Shown here: piece by piece, positions 43,200 to 51,992 of the stretch
Layout: the number at the start of each line of letters is the position of its first letter
Numbering within the stretch: the stretch's first letter is position 1
DNA from: Nakamurella silvestris
Lineage (GTDB): Bacteria > Actinomycetota > Actinomycetes > Mycobacteriales > Nakamurellaceae
Assembly (NCBI GenBank): GCA_003576535.1
Contig: QXCQ01000091.1
Location: forward strand, 1 to 64,000
DNA: 64,000 nucleotides
Direction of reading: 5' to 3'
The notes under the pieces: generated by a model
Databases searched by the model: none
What the model was told of the DNA's origin: nothing
Seen by the model: only the letters and a program-made list of their open reading frames with translations
Translations under genes and position numbers: made by a program

Positions 43200-44723
43200 C
43201 TAGAAGAATCCCTGCGCGTTCGGGTTGTACGACACCAGCAGGTTCTTCGTCTGCTGGTAGTGGTCCAGCATCATCAGGTGGTTCTCCCGACCGATACCGG
43301 ACTGCTTGTAGCCGCCGAAGGCCGCGTGCGCGGGATAGTGGTGGTAGCAGTTCGTCCAGACCCGGCCGGCCTGGATGCCACGTCCCATCCGGTAGGCGGT
43401 GCTCCCGTCGCGGGACCACACGCCTGCCCCGAGGCCGTAGAGGGTGTCGTTGGCGATCTTCAGGGCGTCGTCCTCGTCACCGAAACTGGTGACGGCCACG
43501 ACCGGCCCGAAGATCTCCTCCTGGAAGATCCGCATCGAGTTGTCGCCCTCGAACACGGTCGGGGTGATGTAGTACCCCCCGGAGAGATCCCCGCCCAGAT
43601 CAGCCTTCTCGCCGCCGGTGAGGATCTTCGCCCCCTCGGCCTTGCCGATGTCGATGTAGGACAGGATCTTCTCGTACTGGTCGTTCGAGGCCTGCGCTCC
43701 GATCATCGTGTCGGTGTCCAAGGGGTTGCCCTGCTTGATCTTCTTCACCCGGGCCACCGCGTCGGCGAGGAACGTGTCGTAGATCGAGGTCTGGATGAGC
43801 GCGCGGGACGGACAGGTGCAGACCTCGCCCTGGTTGAGGGCGAACATCGTGAAACCTTCGAGTGCCTTGTCGTAGAAGGCATCGTTGGACGAGGCAACGT
43901 CCTCGAAGAAGACGTTGGGGCTCTTGCCCCCGAGTTCCAGGGTGACCGGAATCAGGTTGTCGCTGGCGTACTGCGCGATCAGTCGCCCCGTGGTGGTCTC
44001 ACCGGTGAAGGCGATCTTGCGGATGCGGGAGGAGGAGGCCAACGGCTTACCGGCCTCCACACCGAAGCCGTTGACGATGTTGAGAACCCCGGCCGGCAGC
44101 AGATCTCCGATGATGTCGATCAGGTACATGATCGAGGCCGGGGTCTGCTCCGCCGGTTTGAGGACGATGCAGTTGCCGGCAGCCAAGGCCGGGGCAACCT
44201 TCCAGGTCGCCATCAGGATCGGGAAGTTCCACGGGATGATCTGCCCGACAACACCGAGGGGCTCGTGGAAGTGGTAGGCGACGGTGTTCTCGTCGATCTG
44301 CGAGCTGGTCCCCTCCTGACCGCGGATGACCCCCGCAAAGTACCGGAAATGGTCGACAGCCAAGGGAATGTCGGCGTTCAGCGTCTCCCGGACCGGCTTG
44401 CCGTTGTCCCAGGTTTCCGCCACCGCAATGGCTTCGAGGTTCTGCTCGATCCGGTCGGCGATCTTGTTCAGGATGACCGACCGCTCGGCGACGGAGGTCT
44501 TCCCCCAGGCCGGTGCCGCGGCATGAGCGGCGTCGAGGGCCAGTTCGATGTCCTCGGCGGTGCTCTGCGCGATCTCGATGAAGTCCTCGCCGGTCACCGG
44601 TGACGGGTTCGAGAAGTACTTGCCCTTGACCGGGGCGACCCGCTCGCCGCCGATCCAGTTGTCGTATCGCGCCGGGTAGGTCACCACACTGTCGGGCTGT
44701 CCGGGCGCTGCATAGACCGTCAT
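43200..44723 (-). CDS. NAD-dependent aldehyde dehydrogenase (acetaldehyde type, ExaC/AldB-like)
   Basis: Oxidises an aldehyde, probably acetaldehyde, to the acid. 507 residues, the length typical of ExaC/AldB. The nucleophile is C302 in [14 protein letters not shown], the general base E263 is in LELGGKSPN, and the cofactor site includes [12 protein letters not shown] and [11 protein letters not shown] 44723 has a perfect AAGGAGG. Its neighbours DUF779 and the GAF activator at 45844 are the usual companions of this enzyme, suggesting an aldehyde- or alcohol-induced unit. Confidence 0.95.
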   Translation of the reverse strand: MTVYAAPGQPDSVVTYPARYDNWIGGERVAPVKGKYFSNPSPVTGEDFIEIAQSTAEDIELALDAAHAAAPAWGKTSVAERSVILNKIADRIEQNLEAIAVAETWDNGKPVRETLNADIPLAVDHFRYFAGVIRGQEGTSSQIDENTVAYHFHEPLGVVGQIIPWNFPILMATWKVAPALAAGNCIVLKPAEQTPASIMYLIDIIGDLLPAGVLNIVNGFGVEAGKPLASSSRIRKIAFTGETTTGRLIAQYASDNLIPVTLELGGKSPNVFFEDVASSNDAFYDKALEGFTMFALNQGEVCTCPSRALIQTSIYDTFLADAVARVKKIKQGNPLDTDTMIGAQASNDQYEKILSYIDIGKAEGAKILTGGEKADLGGDLSGGYYITPTVFEGDNSMRIFQEEIFGPVVAVTSFGDEDDALKIANDTLYGLGAGVWSRDGSTAYRMGRGIQAGRVWTNCYHHYPAHAAFGGYKQSGIGRENHLMMLDHYQQTKNLLVSYNPNAQGFF

Positions 44724-44842
44724 ACGACCTCCTTGTCGTCACTTCCGCGGGCCACTGCCGCGTCGTGATCGCCACGGTAGGCCGGACAGGGTTGCAGTAA
44801 CGTTGCAGCCGGAACCTGGCTGCGGTCCGGTGGCGGGCAGCA

Positions 44843-44880
44843 GAAAGCCCCGCCGGATCGGTTGATCCAGCGGGGCTTTC
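44843..44880 (-). terminator. Terminator of the CsbD-like gene
   Basis: An 11-bp stem GAAAGCCCCGC/GCGGGGCTTTC (44843-44853 with 44870-44880). On the minus strand it ends with an A/T-rich CTTTC arm, a classic terminator. Confidence 0.8.
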
Positions 44881-44893
44881 GAAGGGCTTCCGG

Positions 44894-45079
44894 CTACTGG
44901 CCGGTGACGTCCTTTGCGACATCCTTGACCTTGTCAGCCGCCTGCTTGGCGTCGGCGGCGGCCTGCTCGGCCTGCCCCTTGGCTTCGAGGTCCTCGTTGC
45001 CGGTCACCTTGCCGGTGACTTCCTTCGCCTTGCCGACGGCTTCTTCGGCTGCGTGCTTGATCTTGTCGCCAATGGACAT
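44894..45079 (-). CDS. CsbD-family stress-response protein
   Basis: A 61-residue, highly charged helical protein of the CsbD family (MSIGDKIKHAAEEAVGKAKE, then GKVTGNEDLEAKGQAEQA). Members are induced by general stress; the molecular role is unknown. ATG 45079 has GGAG six bases upstream, better than the in-frame ATG codons further up. Confidence 0.88.
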   Translation of the reverse strand: MSIGDKIKHAAEEAVGKAKEVTGKVTGNEDLEAKGQAEQAAADAKQAADKVKDVAKDVTGQ

Positions 45080-45482
45080 AACCATCTCCGATTCCATGTC
45101 GCACTTCTGTTTGGGCCCTGCTTGCCCCCGATGGAAGCAAGGACCTCGTCCACATTAGCCCATACGGGGGTCTTTGACCAGCAATGTGGACAAAAGATGC
45201 ATCCGCATTGATCCGATCGGGGGCCAGCAACTCTTCCGAGCCACTTGGTCGACCCCTGACACCGTCTCGTTGACCCCTGTTGACTCCTGCTGTTGCCACC
45301 GCTTCCGTCGGGCTGCCGGAGTGTTACCCCGCCTGCCCGATTCCCACACCTGCCCGTGCACGCGCGCGTTGTCGTTCACGTCACTTCGCGCGCGAGGACG
45401 AGCGCGGTGCGCGGGCACGACGGGCCCATCAACGCAACAGGCCCCCGTCCGGAATCCCGGAACAGGGGCCTGCTACTTTCTG
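45080..45482. other. Intergenic region, CsbD-like gene to tRNA-Lys
   Basis: It must hold the CsbD promoter. It also has a short CGCGCG-rich inverted repeat (about 45358-45400) that resembles one at 55308-55335, and the tRNA-Lys terminator at 45438-45472. No gene is supported. Confidence 0.4.
45438..45472 (-). terminator. Terminator after tRNA-Lys
   Basis: An 8-bp outer stem CAGGCCCC/GGGGCCTG with an inner CCGG pairing, 10 bases downstream of the tRNA on its strand. Confidence 0.65.
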
Positions 45483-45555
<73 letters not shown>

Positions 45556-45843
45556 ATGTAATTGTGGTGTCTCTTTGGTGTCTCACTGCCTCGTTCGGCA
45601 GCGATATGAACTTTACCGGCCATCCCGCAGATCACGAAATCGGCTGGTCGGGACCACAACAGGGCCGGGTAGTGTGAACGGTGTCACCTTCTTCGCCCCG
45701 GTGCCGGGCAGCGTCGCCAGGCCCGAGGGACGAATGACGGCCGACGGGTGCTGGAATCGAGCGATCGAAGGATCAAGGATGTCCGTTCTGCCGTGTACCG
45801 CCACCGGCCACCGCCCTCCGGTGACCGGCAGAACGGCCGCGCC

Positions 45844-47166
45844 GTGAGCAGCCACTCGCACCCGGAGGCCAGCCCGTACCTGGCCCTGCCCCGTGGGGCG
45901 AACCCCGGCATCCGTCGGGGCAGCCTGGCCCGCGCCCACGAGGACTTCCTGTCCACCGGCTCCCTCAACACCTCGCTGCGCAAGATCGTGGCCGATTCCT
46001 GGAAGCTCTCCCGGGACAGCGGGGTCAACCCGGACCAGGTCCTGCCGCCGGTCGACCTGACCGACGAGGAACTCGAGGCCTACCGCAGCGCCCATCCGCT
46101 CGCCGCGATGATGCCGTTGATCCGCCGCCTCCTCGTCGAGGAGGCAGAGGGGACGAATGCGATCGTCGCCGTCGCCGATGCCGACGCCCGGCTCCTGTGG
46201 GTCGAGGGCGACGCCGGGCTGGTGCGCCGTGCCGAACGGATGCACTGGGTTCCAGGGGCCAGGTGGGACGAGGTCCACGCCGGGACAAACGCCCCGGCCA
46301 CCGCCCTGCGGCTGGACCGGGCCCTGCAGTTCTTCTCCCGCGAACATTTCGCCGGCAACGTCGCCTCCTGGTCCTGCGCTGCCGCGCCCATCCACGACCC
46401 CACCACCGGACGTCTGCTCGGCGTCCTGGACGTGACCGGACGGGACGAGGTCGCCGCCCCGGCGGTGCTCGACCTGATCCGCGCGGCCGTCACTGCCGTC
46501 GAGAGCGAACTCAGATTCGCCGAGTTGGCCCGTGGGAACGGACAACTGCTCCGTCCGGCCGGGCTCGCGCATCCACGGCCGACTCCCCCACGTCCCGCCG
46601 AGCTGAAGGTCCTCGGGCAGGACCGCGCGGTCCTGGTCCTGGACGGCGTCACCAGCCGGATGTCCCTGCGTCACTCCGAACTCCTGCTGCTGCTGGCCCG
46701 GCGGTCCCGCGGGTACTCCGCCGATCAGCTGGCCATCGCCCTGCACGAGGAGGACATCGCTCCGGTGACGGTCCGGGCCGAGATGTCCCGCCTGCGGCAA
46801 CTGGCCGGAGGTCTGAAGATCGAGGGCCGCCCGTACCGGCTCGGCGAGGCGCTGACGACCGATGTGCAGGGGGTCCGTGATCTGCTCGCCGCAGGTGATG
46901 TCGCCCGCGCGGTGGGCCTGTACGCCGGCCCGGTACTTCCGGCATCCGAGTCCCCCCAGGTGGCCGTCATCCGCGATGAGCTGCACCTGGACCTGCGTAC
47001 CGCGGTTCTTGCCTGCAAGGAGTTCGACCCGGTGTTCGCCTTCGCCAGAGCAGACTTCAGCCACGGGGATCTGCCTGCCTGGATGCACGCACTGCACCTG
47101 GCGGGGCCCTCCGCCCGCCCGATGATCTCCGATCGCATCCGCGATCTGCAGGCGGAGTTCGGCTGA
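45844..47166 (+). CDS. GAF-domain transcriptional activator (AcoR-like, without AAA+ domain)
   Basis: A 440-residue regulator. The N-terminal part (about 20-240) resembles the sensor half of AcoR/AcxR activators: FLSTGSLNTSLRKIVADSWKLSRDSGV, then a GAF domain with WDEVHAGTNAPATAL and CAAAPIHDPTTGRLLGVLDVTG. The sigma-54 AAA+ domain found in proteobacterial AcoR is missing. The C-terminal half (about 280-420) has a winged-helix-like segment (MSLRHSELLLLLARR onward) unlike a Fis helix. This layout is common in actinobacteria beside ALDH/DUF779 genes. It probably senses an aldehyde or alcohol. GTG 45844 is the start; evidence for it is moderate. Confidence 0.85.
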   Translation: MSSHSHPEASPYLALPRGANPGIRRGSLARAHEDFLSTGSLNTSLRKIVADSWKLSRDSGVNPDQVLPPVDLTDEELEAYRSAHPLAAMMPLIRRLLVEEAEGTNAIVAVADADARLLWVEGDAGLVRRAERMHWVPGARWDEVHAGTNAPATALRLDRALQFFSREHFAGNVASWSCAAAPIHDPTTGRLLGVLDVTGRDEVAAPAVLDLIRAAVTAVESELRFAELARGNGQLLRPAGLAHPRPTPPRPAELKVLGQDRAVLVLDGVTSRMSLRHSELLLLLARRSRGYSADQLAIALHEEDIAPVTVRAEMSRLRQLAGGLKIEGRPYRLGEALTTDVQGVRDLLAAGDVARAVGLYAGPVLPASESPQVAVIRDELHLDLRTAVLACKEFDPVFAFARADFSHGDLPAWMHALHLAGPSARPMISDRIRDLQAEFG

Positions 47167-47300
47167 TCGACAGCGCCGTCGGTGTTCTGCGGGCAGCCCG
47201 ATGAGTTCCGGGCCCGGCCGAGGTCAACATCAGCACGGGCCGGGAAGGAACCGCGCCTGAAATCCGAGTCAGCATGATCAGTGAGATGGGATGGGCAGCG

Positions 47301-48110
47301 ATGGGTGAGAACGGAACACCACCGGTATCGGGATATGCACCGGTCAACGGGCTGGATCTGTACTACGAGGTGCACGGCTCCGGTGGGGTGCCGATGATCC
47401 TGGCCCACGGCGGCTTCGGCAGCACGGCAATGGTGGCTTCCGTCGCCGCGGCCCTCGCCCCTGCCCGCCAGGTGATCGCCGTCGATCTGCAGGGACACGG
47501 CCGGACCAGGGACATCGACCGCGCCGTCAGCCTCCCTGCCTTCGGGGACGACATCGGCGCGTTGATCGACCATCTCGGCCTCGCGCAGGTCGATCTGGTG
47601 GGCTACTCCCTCGGCGCCGGAACGATGCTGCGCGCAGCGATCCAGCACCCGGCGAAGGTACGCAAGCTGGTGGTGATCTCGACGCCGCACCGACGTGACG
47701 GCTGGTACCCGGAGGTCCTGGCCGGGATGAACCAGGTCAGCAGCGCCGGGTTCGAGATGATGCGTCAGACCCCGATGTACGCCGAATATGCCGCTGTCGC
47801 ACCGGATCCGGACCATTTCCCGATCCTGATGGACAAAATGGGGGCCTCCATGCGGACCTCGTACGACTGGACGGAGGAGGTCGCGGCGCTGACGGTGCCG
47901 ACGATGCTGGTCTTCGGTGACGCGGACGGCATCTCCCCGGCCCGGATCGCCGAGTTCTTCGGCCTGCTCGGAGGGGGCCAACGGGATGGGAGCTGGGATC
48001 GCTCGGGTATGTCCACGGCGCGACTTGCCGTACTGCCCAACACGACCCACTACGAGATCTTCGACAAGCCGGAGCTGCCGGGACTGATCGAGGGCTTCCT
48101 CGACGAGTGA
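47301..48110 (+). CDS. Alpha/beta-hydrolase
   Basis: A 269-residue alpha/beta-hydrolase of unknown substrate. The oxyanion HGG (LAHGGFGS), nucleophile elbow GYSLGAG, acid region VFGDADGISP and histidine in LPNTTHYEIF complete the triad. The start is ambiguous: in-frame ATG codons at 47274, 47286 and 47301 lack clear ribosome sites, and 47301 is chosen as closest to the domain. The palindromic array begins 24 bases past its stop. Confidence 0.85.
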   Translation: MGENGTPPVSGYAPVNGLDLYYEVHGSGGVPMILAHGGFGSTAMVASVAAALAPARQVIAVDLQGHGRTRDIDRAVSLPAFGDDIGALIDHLGLAQVDLVGYSLGAGTMLRAAIQHPAKVRKLVVISTPHRRDGWYPEVLAGMNQVSSAGFEMMRQTPMYAEYAAVAPDPDHFPILMDKMGASMRTSYDWTEEVAALTVPTMLVFGDADGISPARIAEFFGLLGGGQRDGSWDRSGMSTARLAVLPNTTHYEIFDKPELPGLIEGFLDE

Positions 48111-48133
48111 GTTCCCCGCTCGCCGCACCCCTG

Positions 48134-48764
48134 CCGCGAGTGGACGGTGACACCCCAGATCGTGAGGTGCCACCGTCCACTCGCGGAAGGGCCATTTCGC
48201 CGAGCGGACCTCCACACCCCAAAAAGTGAGGTGCCAACGTCCACTCGCGGAAGGGCCATTTCGCCGAGCGGACCCCCACACCCCAAAAAGTGAGGCGCCA
48301 CCGTCCACTCGCGGGAGAGGTGAGCGCCCCAGCACCCGCGAGCGGACCTCTACACCCCAAAACAGGGGGTGCCACCGTCCACTCGCGGGAAAGGCGAGCA
48401 CCCCACCACCGCGAGCGGACCCTCACACCCCCAAAAGTGAGGTGCCACCGTCCACTCGCGGGAAAGGCGAGCGCCCCACCACCGCGAGCGGACCCCCACA
48501 CCTCAAAACAGGCGGTGCCAGCGTCCACTCGCGGAAGGGCTTGCGCCGAGCGGACCCCCACACCCCAAAAAGTGAGGTGTCACGGTCCACTCGCGGGGAA
48601 AATGAGCGGCCCAGCACCGCGAGTGGACCCCTACACCCCAAAACAGGGGGTGCCAACGTCCACTCGCGGAAGGGCCATTTCGCCGAGCGGACCCCCACAC
48701 CCCAAAACAAGGGGTGGCACCGTCCACTCGCGGGGAAAATGCAGGTGCCAGCACCGCGAGCGAG
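48134..48764. repeat. Tandem array of nine and a half palindromic repeats
   Basis: Nine complete units start at 48134, 48200, 48264, 48336, 48409, 48482, 48546, 48617 and 48683, with a partial tenth at 48754. The period is 64-73 bases. Each unit is a 51-53 base imperfect palindrome: left arm (C)CGAGYGGAC, a central CACCCCAAAA region, right arm GTCCACTCGCGG. Units are joined by one of two linkers: a short one (AAGGGCCATTTCG or close, 11-13 bases) or a long one near GAAAGGCGAGCGCCCCACCAC (21 bases). Stems of 9-11 bp are kept while loops vary. No gene is supported; the open frames here simply reflect the repeat. A hairpin at 114-160 is a related single copy. Confidence 0.95.
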
Positions 48765-48780
48765 AAGGAGTCCACACACA

Positions 48781-48815
48781 ACAGCGCCCCCGCCGGAACC
48801 CGGCGGGGGCGCTGT
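48781..48815. terminator. Strong hairpin terminator, ferritin-like operon
   Basis: A perfect 16-bp stem (48781-48796 with 48800-48815) with a 3-base loop lies downstream of the ferritin-like gene on the minus strand. Confidence 0.8.
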
Positions 48816-48840
48816 CGGAGTGCTGACAACCGATCAGACG

Positions 48841-49602
48841 TTACTGCGAATCGTCCGCGGTGGACTTGCGGTTCGCCGCGTACGCAAGCGCACCCGCCGC
48901 GCCGAGGACGGCGGCCCCGCCTGCGACCAGCAGGCCGGTGTCGTCACCCTTGTGGATGGCGGTGCTGCCGCCGCCGGTGTCGGCCGGACCCGTGGGGGTG
49001 CCGTCCATCTGCTTGGTGATGAACGGTGCCACGGCCTTCAGGACGTCTTCCTTGGCGATCGGGGTCTCGTAGGCGCTCATGTAGACCCCACCCTCGGCCG
49101 GCAGGCCGAGCAGGATGCCGACGATCGCCGCGTGGCGAGCCTCCACCCCGAAGATTCCGGCAGCTGCCTGCAGGATGGCCTTGTCCTTGATGAAGCCGGC
49201 GGCACCGAGGTAGGCACCGACACCGACGTTCTCGAAGGTGTGGCTGGTCGTCAGGTAGGACTTCCGGCTGTCGAAGGCGGTGCCGAAATCGACCCACGGC
49301 TTCTCGACGGGAGTTCCGCCGAGTTTGACGATGGTGTCGGTCAGGGCCTTGACGTGGAACTGCTCGTCGGACTGAATCGTGTCGAGGAACGATTTCTCGT
49401 CATCCTTGACAAGACCCGCCGCGTTGCCCTGGACGTAGAACTCGGCTTCGAGATATTCCAGGGTGAGTGCGTAATTCAGGACATCCAGATCGCTGTCGAA
49501 ATCGTCGGCCTTGGCGAGCTTCCAACGATTACTCAGGGCACTGAATGCCAACGGCGAGGAAACCTCGTTGACCTGGCCGCGCAAGAAATCAAGTCGTGAC
49601 AT
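48841..49602 (-). CDS. Ferritin-like domain protein with C-terminal membrane anchor
   Basis: A 253-residue protein of the Ferritin_2 (desiccation-associated Rds-like) group. The four-helix domain contains DVLNYALTLEYLEAEFY (about 40-56), DEQFHVKAL and EARHAAIVGIL, which supply Glu/His ligands for a di-metal site. A Gly/Thr-rich linker precedes one hydrophobic helix (about 225-243, LLVAGGAAVLGAAGALAYA) and a polar tail, an anchor layout. There is no N-terminal signal. ATG 49602 has AAGGAGG. It lies 12 bases downstream of a second ferritin-like gene, forming an operon. Confidence 0.85.
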   Translation of the reverse strand: MSRLDFLRGQVNEVSSPLAFSALSNRWKLAKADDFDSDLDVLNYALTLEYLEAEFYVQGNAAGLVKDDEKSFLDTIQSDEQFHVKALTDTIVKLGGTPVEKPWVDFGTAFDSRKSYLTTSHTFENVGVGAYLGAAGFIKDKAILQAAAGIFGVEARHAAIVGILLGLPAEGGVYMSAYETPIAKEDVLKAVAPFITKQMDGTPTGPADTGGGSTAIHKGDDTGLLVAGGAAVLGAAGALAYAANRKSTADDSQ

Positions 49603-49614
49603 GGGTTCTCCTCC

Positions 49615-50259
49615 TTATTTCACGATCAACGGGCCGGCAACAGCCAGCACCTGGTCCATCGAGGCGTGGAGCTCGATCGGATTCGGGAACGGGTTCTTGC
49701 CGAGCAGGTAATCGACGACCGCGGCGTGACGGGACTCCACACCTGCGATGGACGCGGCGGCGGCGAGCACGTCGACGCTGGAGATCAGCGGGACCTGTCC
49801 GTGGTAGGCCGTGACACCGAGTTCCTCGAACATCGAGGCGGTCTTGAGGAAGCTGTCCCTGCTGGCGAAGGTGCCGTCCGGGTACTTGATCTTCGGCTTC
49901 TCGACCGGCGTTCCGCCGAAGGCCTTGACCGCCGCGGTGACACCTGCGACGTGCTGCTTCTCGTGATCCCCGATGGGAGTGACGAGTTCGAGCTCACGAT
50001 CGGCGAGCAGGCCCTTGGCCAGCCCCATCGCGTAGAAGTCGGCCTCGAGGTACTCGAGGGTCAGTGCGTAGTTGAGGATGTCGATGTCCCCGCCCTGGTC
50101 GGCGGACGCGGCAGCAGCCATCGGTGCCGTGAACACACCACCTGCCACGAACGATGCCCCGACGCCTACCAGCCCCGCATACTTCAAGAAGTTGCGACGA
50201 CTTGTTTCGGTGCGGAATTGCAGCACCGGCTTTCCCTGAAAGATCCGTGGATCGTCCAT
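49615..50259 (-). CDS. Tat-exported ferritin-like domain protein
   Basis: A 214-residue ferritin-like protein with a twin-arginine signal (TSRRNFLKYAGLVGVGASFVA, about 19-39). The signal leads to a domain with DILNYALTLEYLEADFY, DHEKQHVAG and ESRHAAVVDYL, the probable metal ligands. It shares these motifs with the downstream protein, so the pair arose by duplication. Tat export implies folding, perhaps metal loading, in the cytoplasm. ATG 50259 has AAAGGA upstream. The role is unknown; a link to oxidative or desiccation stress is inference from the family. Confidence 0.87.
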   Translation of the reverse strand: MDDPRIFQGKPVLQFRTETSRRNFLKYAGLVGVGASFVAGGVFTAPMAAAASADQGGDIDILNYALTLEYLEADFYAMGLAKGLLADRELELVTPIGDHEKQHVAGVTAAVKAFGGTPVEKPKIKYPDGTFASRDSFLKTASMFEELGVTAYHGQVPLISSVDVLAAAASIAGVESRHAAVVDYLLGKNPFPNPIELHASMDQVLAVAGPLIVK

Positions 50260-50723
50260 CGGTGATTCCTTTCCTCGATCTGCTCAAGCACGGGACCAGT
50301 CGGCAGGATTTCCAGCGGGTCAATTCGATCGCTGAAATCCGGAAAATGTGGCTCCGGCTTCGCTCACCCGGCCCTGATGCATGGTTGTGAGAACTCGCCG
50401 GTAGTTCGGCACCCCCGCTGGGACGGATTGGATTTCACAGATTCCGGCCGACATGCACGCTGACGAGTTTTTCCGGGTCGGAGTTGCCGCGAAAAAAGAG
50501 CGGACAGCTCGTATGCCCTCACCCTTTAGGGCGGATCAGCCATCATGTCGGCTCGGCATCGGTGGGCCGTCAGGGGGTAGCTTGGAGCCGGCCGGGCCGA
50601 AGACGACACCGTGGCCTGCGACGGCCGCAACCCGATATGATCTTGGCGGAAGCCGTTCAGAAGTGAGTCGTCTTTTTCCGTTTCTGCCTGCCCGCGTCCG
50701 GGTGGGCCAGTGGAGAGGGCACG
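50260..50723. other. Divergent intergenic region, ferritin-like operon and ANTAR gene
   Basis: 464 bases of lower GC near the ferritin-like start. Both promoters must lie here. I find no gene, RNA or clear operator. Confidence 0.4.
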
Positions 50724-51917
50724 ATGTTGCACGATGAAGGGTCTGCGTCCCGGCCGGGCGCACCTGCACCCGCAAGCACCGAGGGTGATCCCCCGGTGCC
50801 CTCGGAGCTGGACTGGGACGCCACCGAACTCGGCCCGTTCGAGGACTGGCACCCGGTGCTGCGTACGGCCTTCCAGCTGTGCCTGGACTCGTCCCTGCCC
50901 ATGTCCTTGACCTGGGGCGAGGACATGGTCCACCTGTACAACGACGCCTACCTCCCGATCGTCGGCTCGAAACACCCGGAGAGCTTCGGCCGTCCCATCC
51001 AGGAGAACTGGCCCGAGGTGTGGGCCGAGGTGGGACCGCTCTTCGACCGTGTCCGCGACACCGGCGAGGGCCACTCGGTCAAGGAGATCCAGCTGGTCCT
51101 CAACCGGCACGGATTCCTGGAGGAGGCCTACCTGTCCTTCGATCTCAGCCCGATCCGGGACGGGGAGGGTCCCACTCTCGGCACCTTCAACCCGTGCCAG
51201 GACGTCACCGCCACCGTCCTGCAACAGCGCCGCCAGCAGACGGTGCACGATCTCAGTTCCACCTCCACCGAGGACGGGCCGGACGAGCTGGCCCCCGAAC
51301 TCATGCAGGTGCTGGCCGACAATGCCCTCGACATCCCTTTTGCGGCCCTCTATCTGGCGAAGGACAAACGTAACTTCACCCTTGCTGCCACCAGCGGGGT
51401 CCAGATCGGCGATCCCTGGTTCGACGAGGTCGTACCGAAACGGCAGGCCCACCCGTGGCCGCTGCTGCAGGCCGCGGAGAGCCCCACCGCACTCATCGTC
51501 GACAACCTGGAGTCCCTGCGCCCGGCGCTGGCCGCAGGCCCGTGGCCCGATCCCCCGCGTACCGCCGTGGTCAGCACGGTGCAGTGGTCGAAGGACCGGT
51601 CCGACGGGGTGCTCATCCTCGGGGTCAGCCCACGGCTGCCGTTGGACGATGACTACCTGAAGTACCTGGCCACCGTGACCGAACAGTTCGCGGCACGGTT
51701 GGGCGCGGCCAGGACACTGGCTGCCGAGGCCCGCCGCGCGGCAACGCTGGAGGTCGCGGTCCGGACGAATCGGGAGATCGGCGCTGCGATCGGGATCCTG
51801 ATGTCCCGGCACCGGATCACCGAGGACCAGGCCTTCGCCCTGCTGACCCGGACCAGCCAGAGCGAGAACCTGAAACTGCGCCAGGTGGCCGAGCGGATCG
51901 TCAAGAGCCTGTCCTGA
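50724..51917 (+). CDS. PAS/GAF sensor with C-terminal ANTAR RNA-binding domain
   Basis: A 397-residue one-component regulator. The N-terminal PAS-like domain (about 35-165) contains MSLTWGEDMVHLYNDAYLPIVGSKHPESFG (two adjoining motifs), and a GAF domain (about 175-325) contains DIPFAALYLAKD. The C-terminal ANTAR domain (about 340-395) is recognised by IGAAIGILMSRHRITEDQAF and LLTRTSQSENLKLRQVAERI. ANTAR domains bind paired hexaloop hairpins in mRNA and prevent termination. Many actinobacterial examples are stress or redox sensors. No paired-hexaloop target is evident near the gene. Confidence 0.9.
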   Translation: MLHDEGSASRPGAPAPASTEGDPPVPSELDWDATELGPFEDWHPVLRTAFQLCLDSSLPMSLTWGEDMVHLYNDAYLPIVGSKHPESFGRPIQENWPEVWAEVGPLFDRVRDTGEGHSVKEIQLVLNRHGFLEEAYLSFDLSPIRDGEGPTLGTFNPCQDVTATVLQQRRQQTVHDLSSTSTEDGPDELAPELMQVLADNALDIPFAALYLAKDKRNFTLAATSGVQIGDPWFDEVVPKRQAHPWPLLQAAESPTALIVDNLESLRPALAAGPWPDPPRTAVVSTVQWSKDRSDGVLILGVSPRLPLDDDYLKYLATVTEQFAARLGAARTLAAEARRAATLEVAVRTNREIGAAIGILMSRHRITEDQAFALLTRTSQSENLKLRQVAERIVKSLS

Positions 51918-51980
51918 CGGCCCGCGGCAGGCCCGGCGGGGGTCGGTGCACCCGGCTTGGGCGGACGAGCCGCCCCAGGG

Positions 51981-51986
51981 CAGGAT
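51981..51986 (+). promoter_or_regulatory. -10-like box CAGGAT for the shikimate dehydrogenase-like gene
   Basis: CAGGAT ends 6 bases before ATG 51993. AGGA could also be a weak ribosome site, so a leaderless start is likely but not certain. Confidence 0.35.
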
Positions 51987-51992
51987 GTTTCC

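Noticed and set aside
48134-48764. CRISPR array
   Set aside because: The 51-53 base units are themselves palindromes, the linkers are repeated rather than unique and are too short (11-21 bases), and there are no cas genes.
48226-49599. A 457-codon frame across the palindromic array encoding HTPKSE-type peptide repeats
   Set aside because: The repeats are driven by the DNA palindromes, with equivalent open frames on both strands, and the right half is antisense to the ferritin-like gene.
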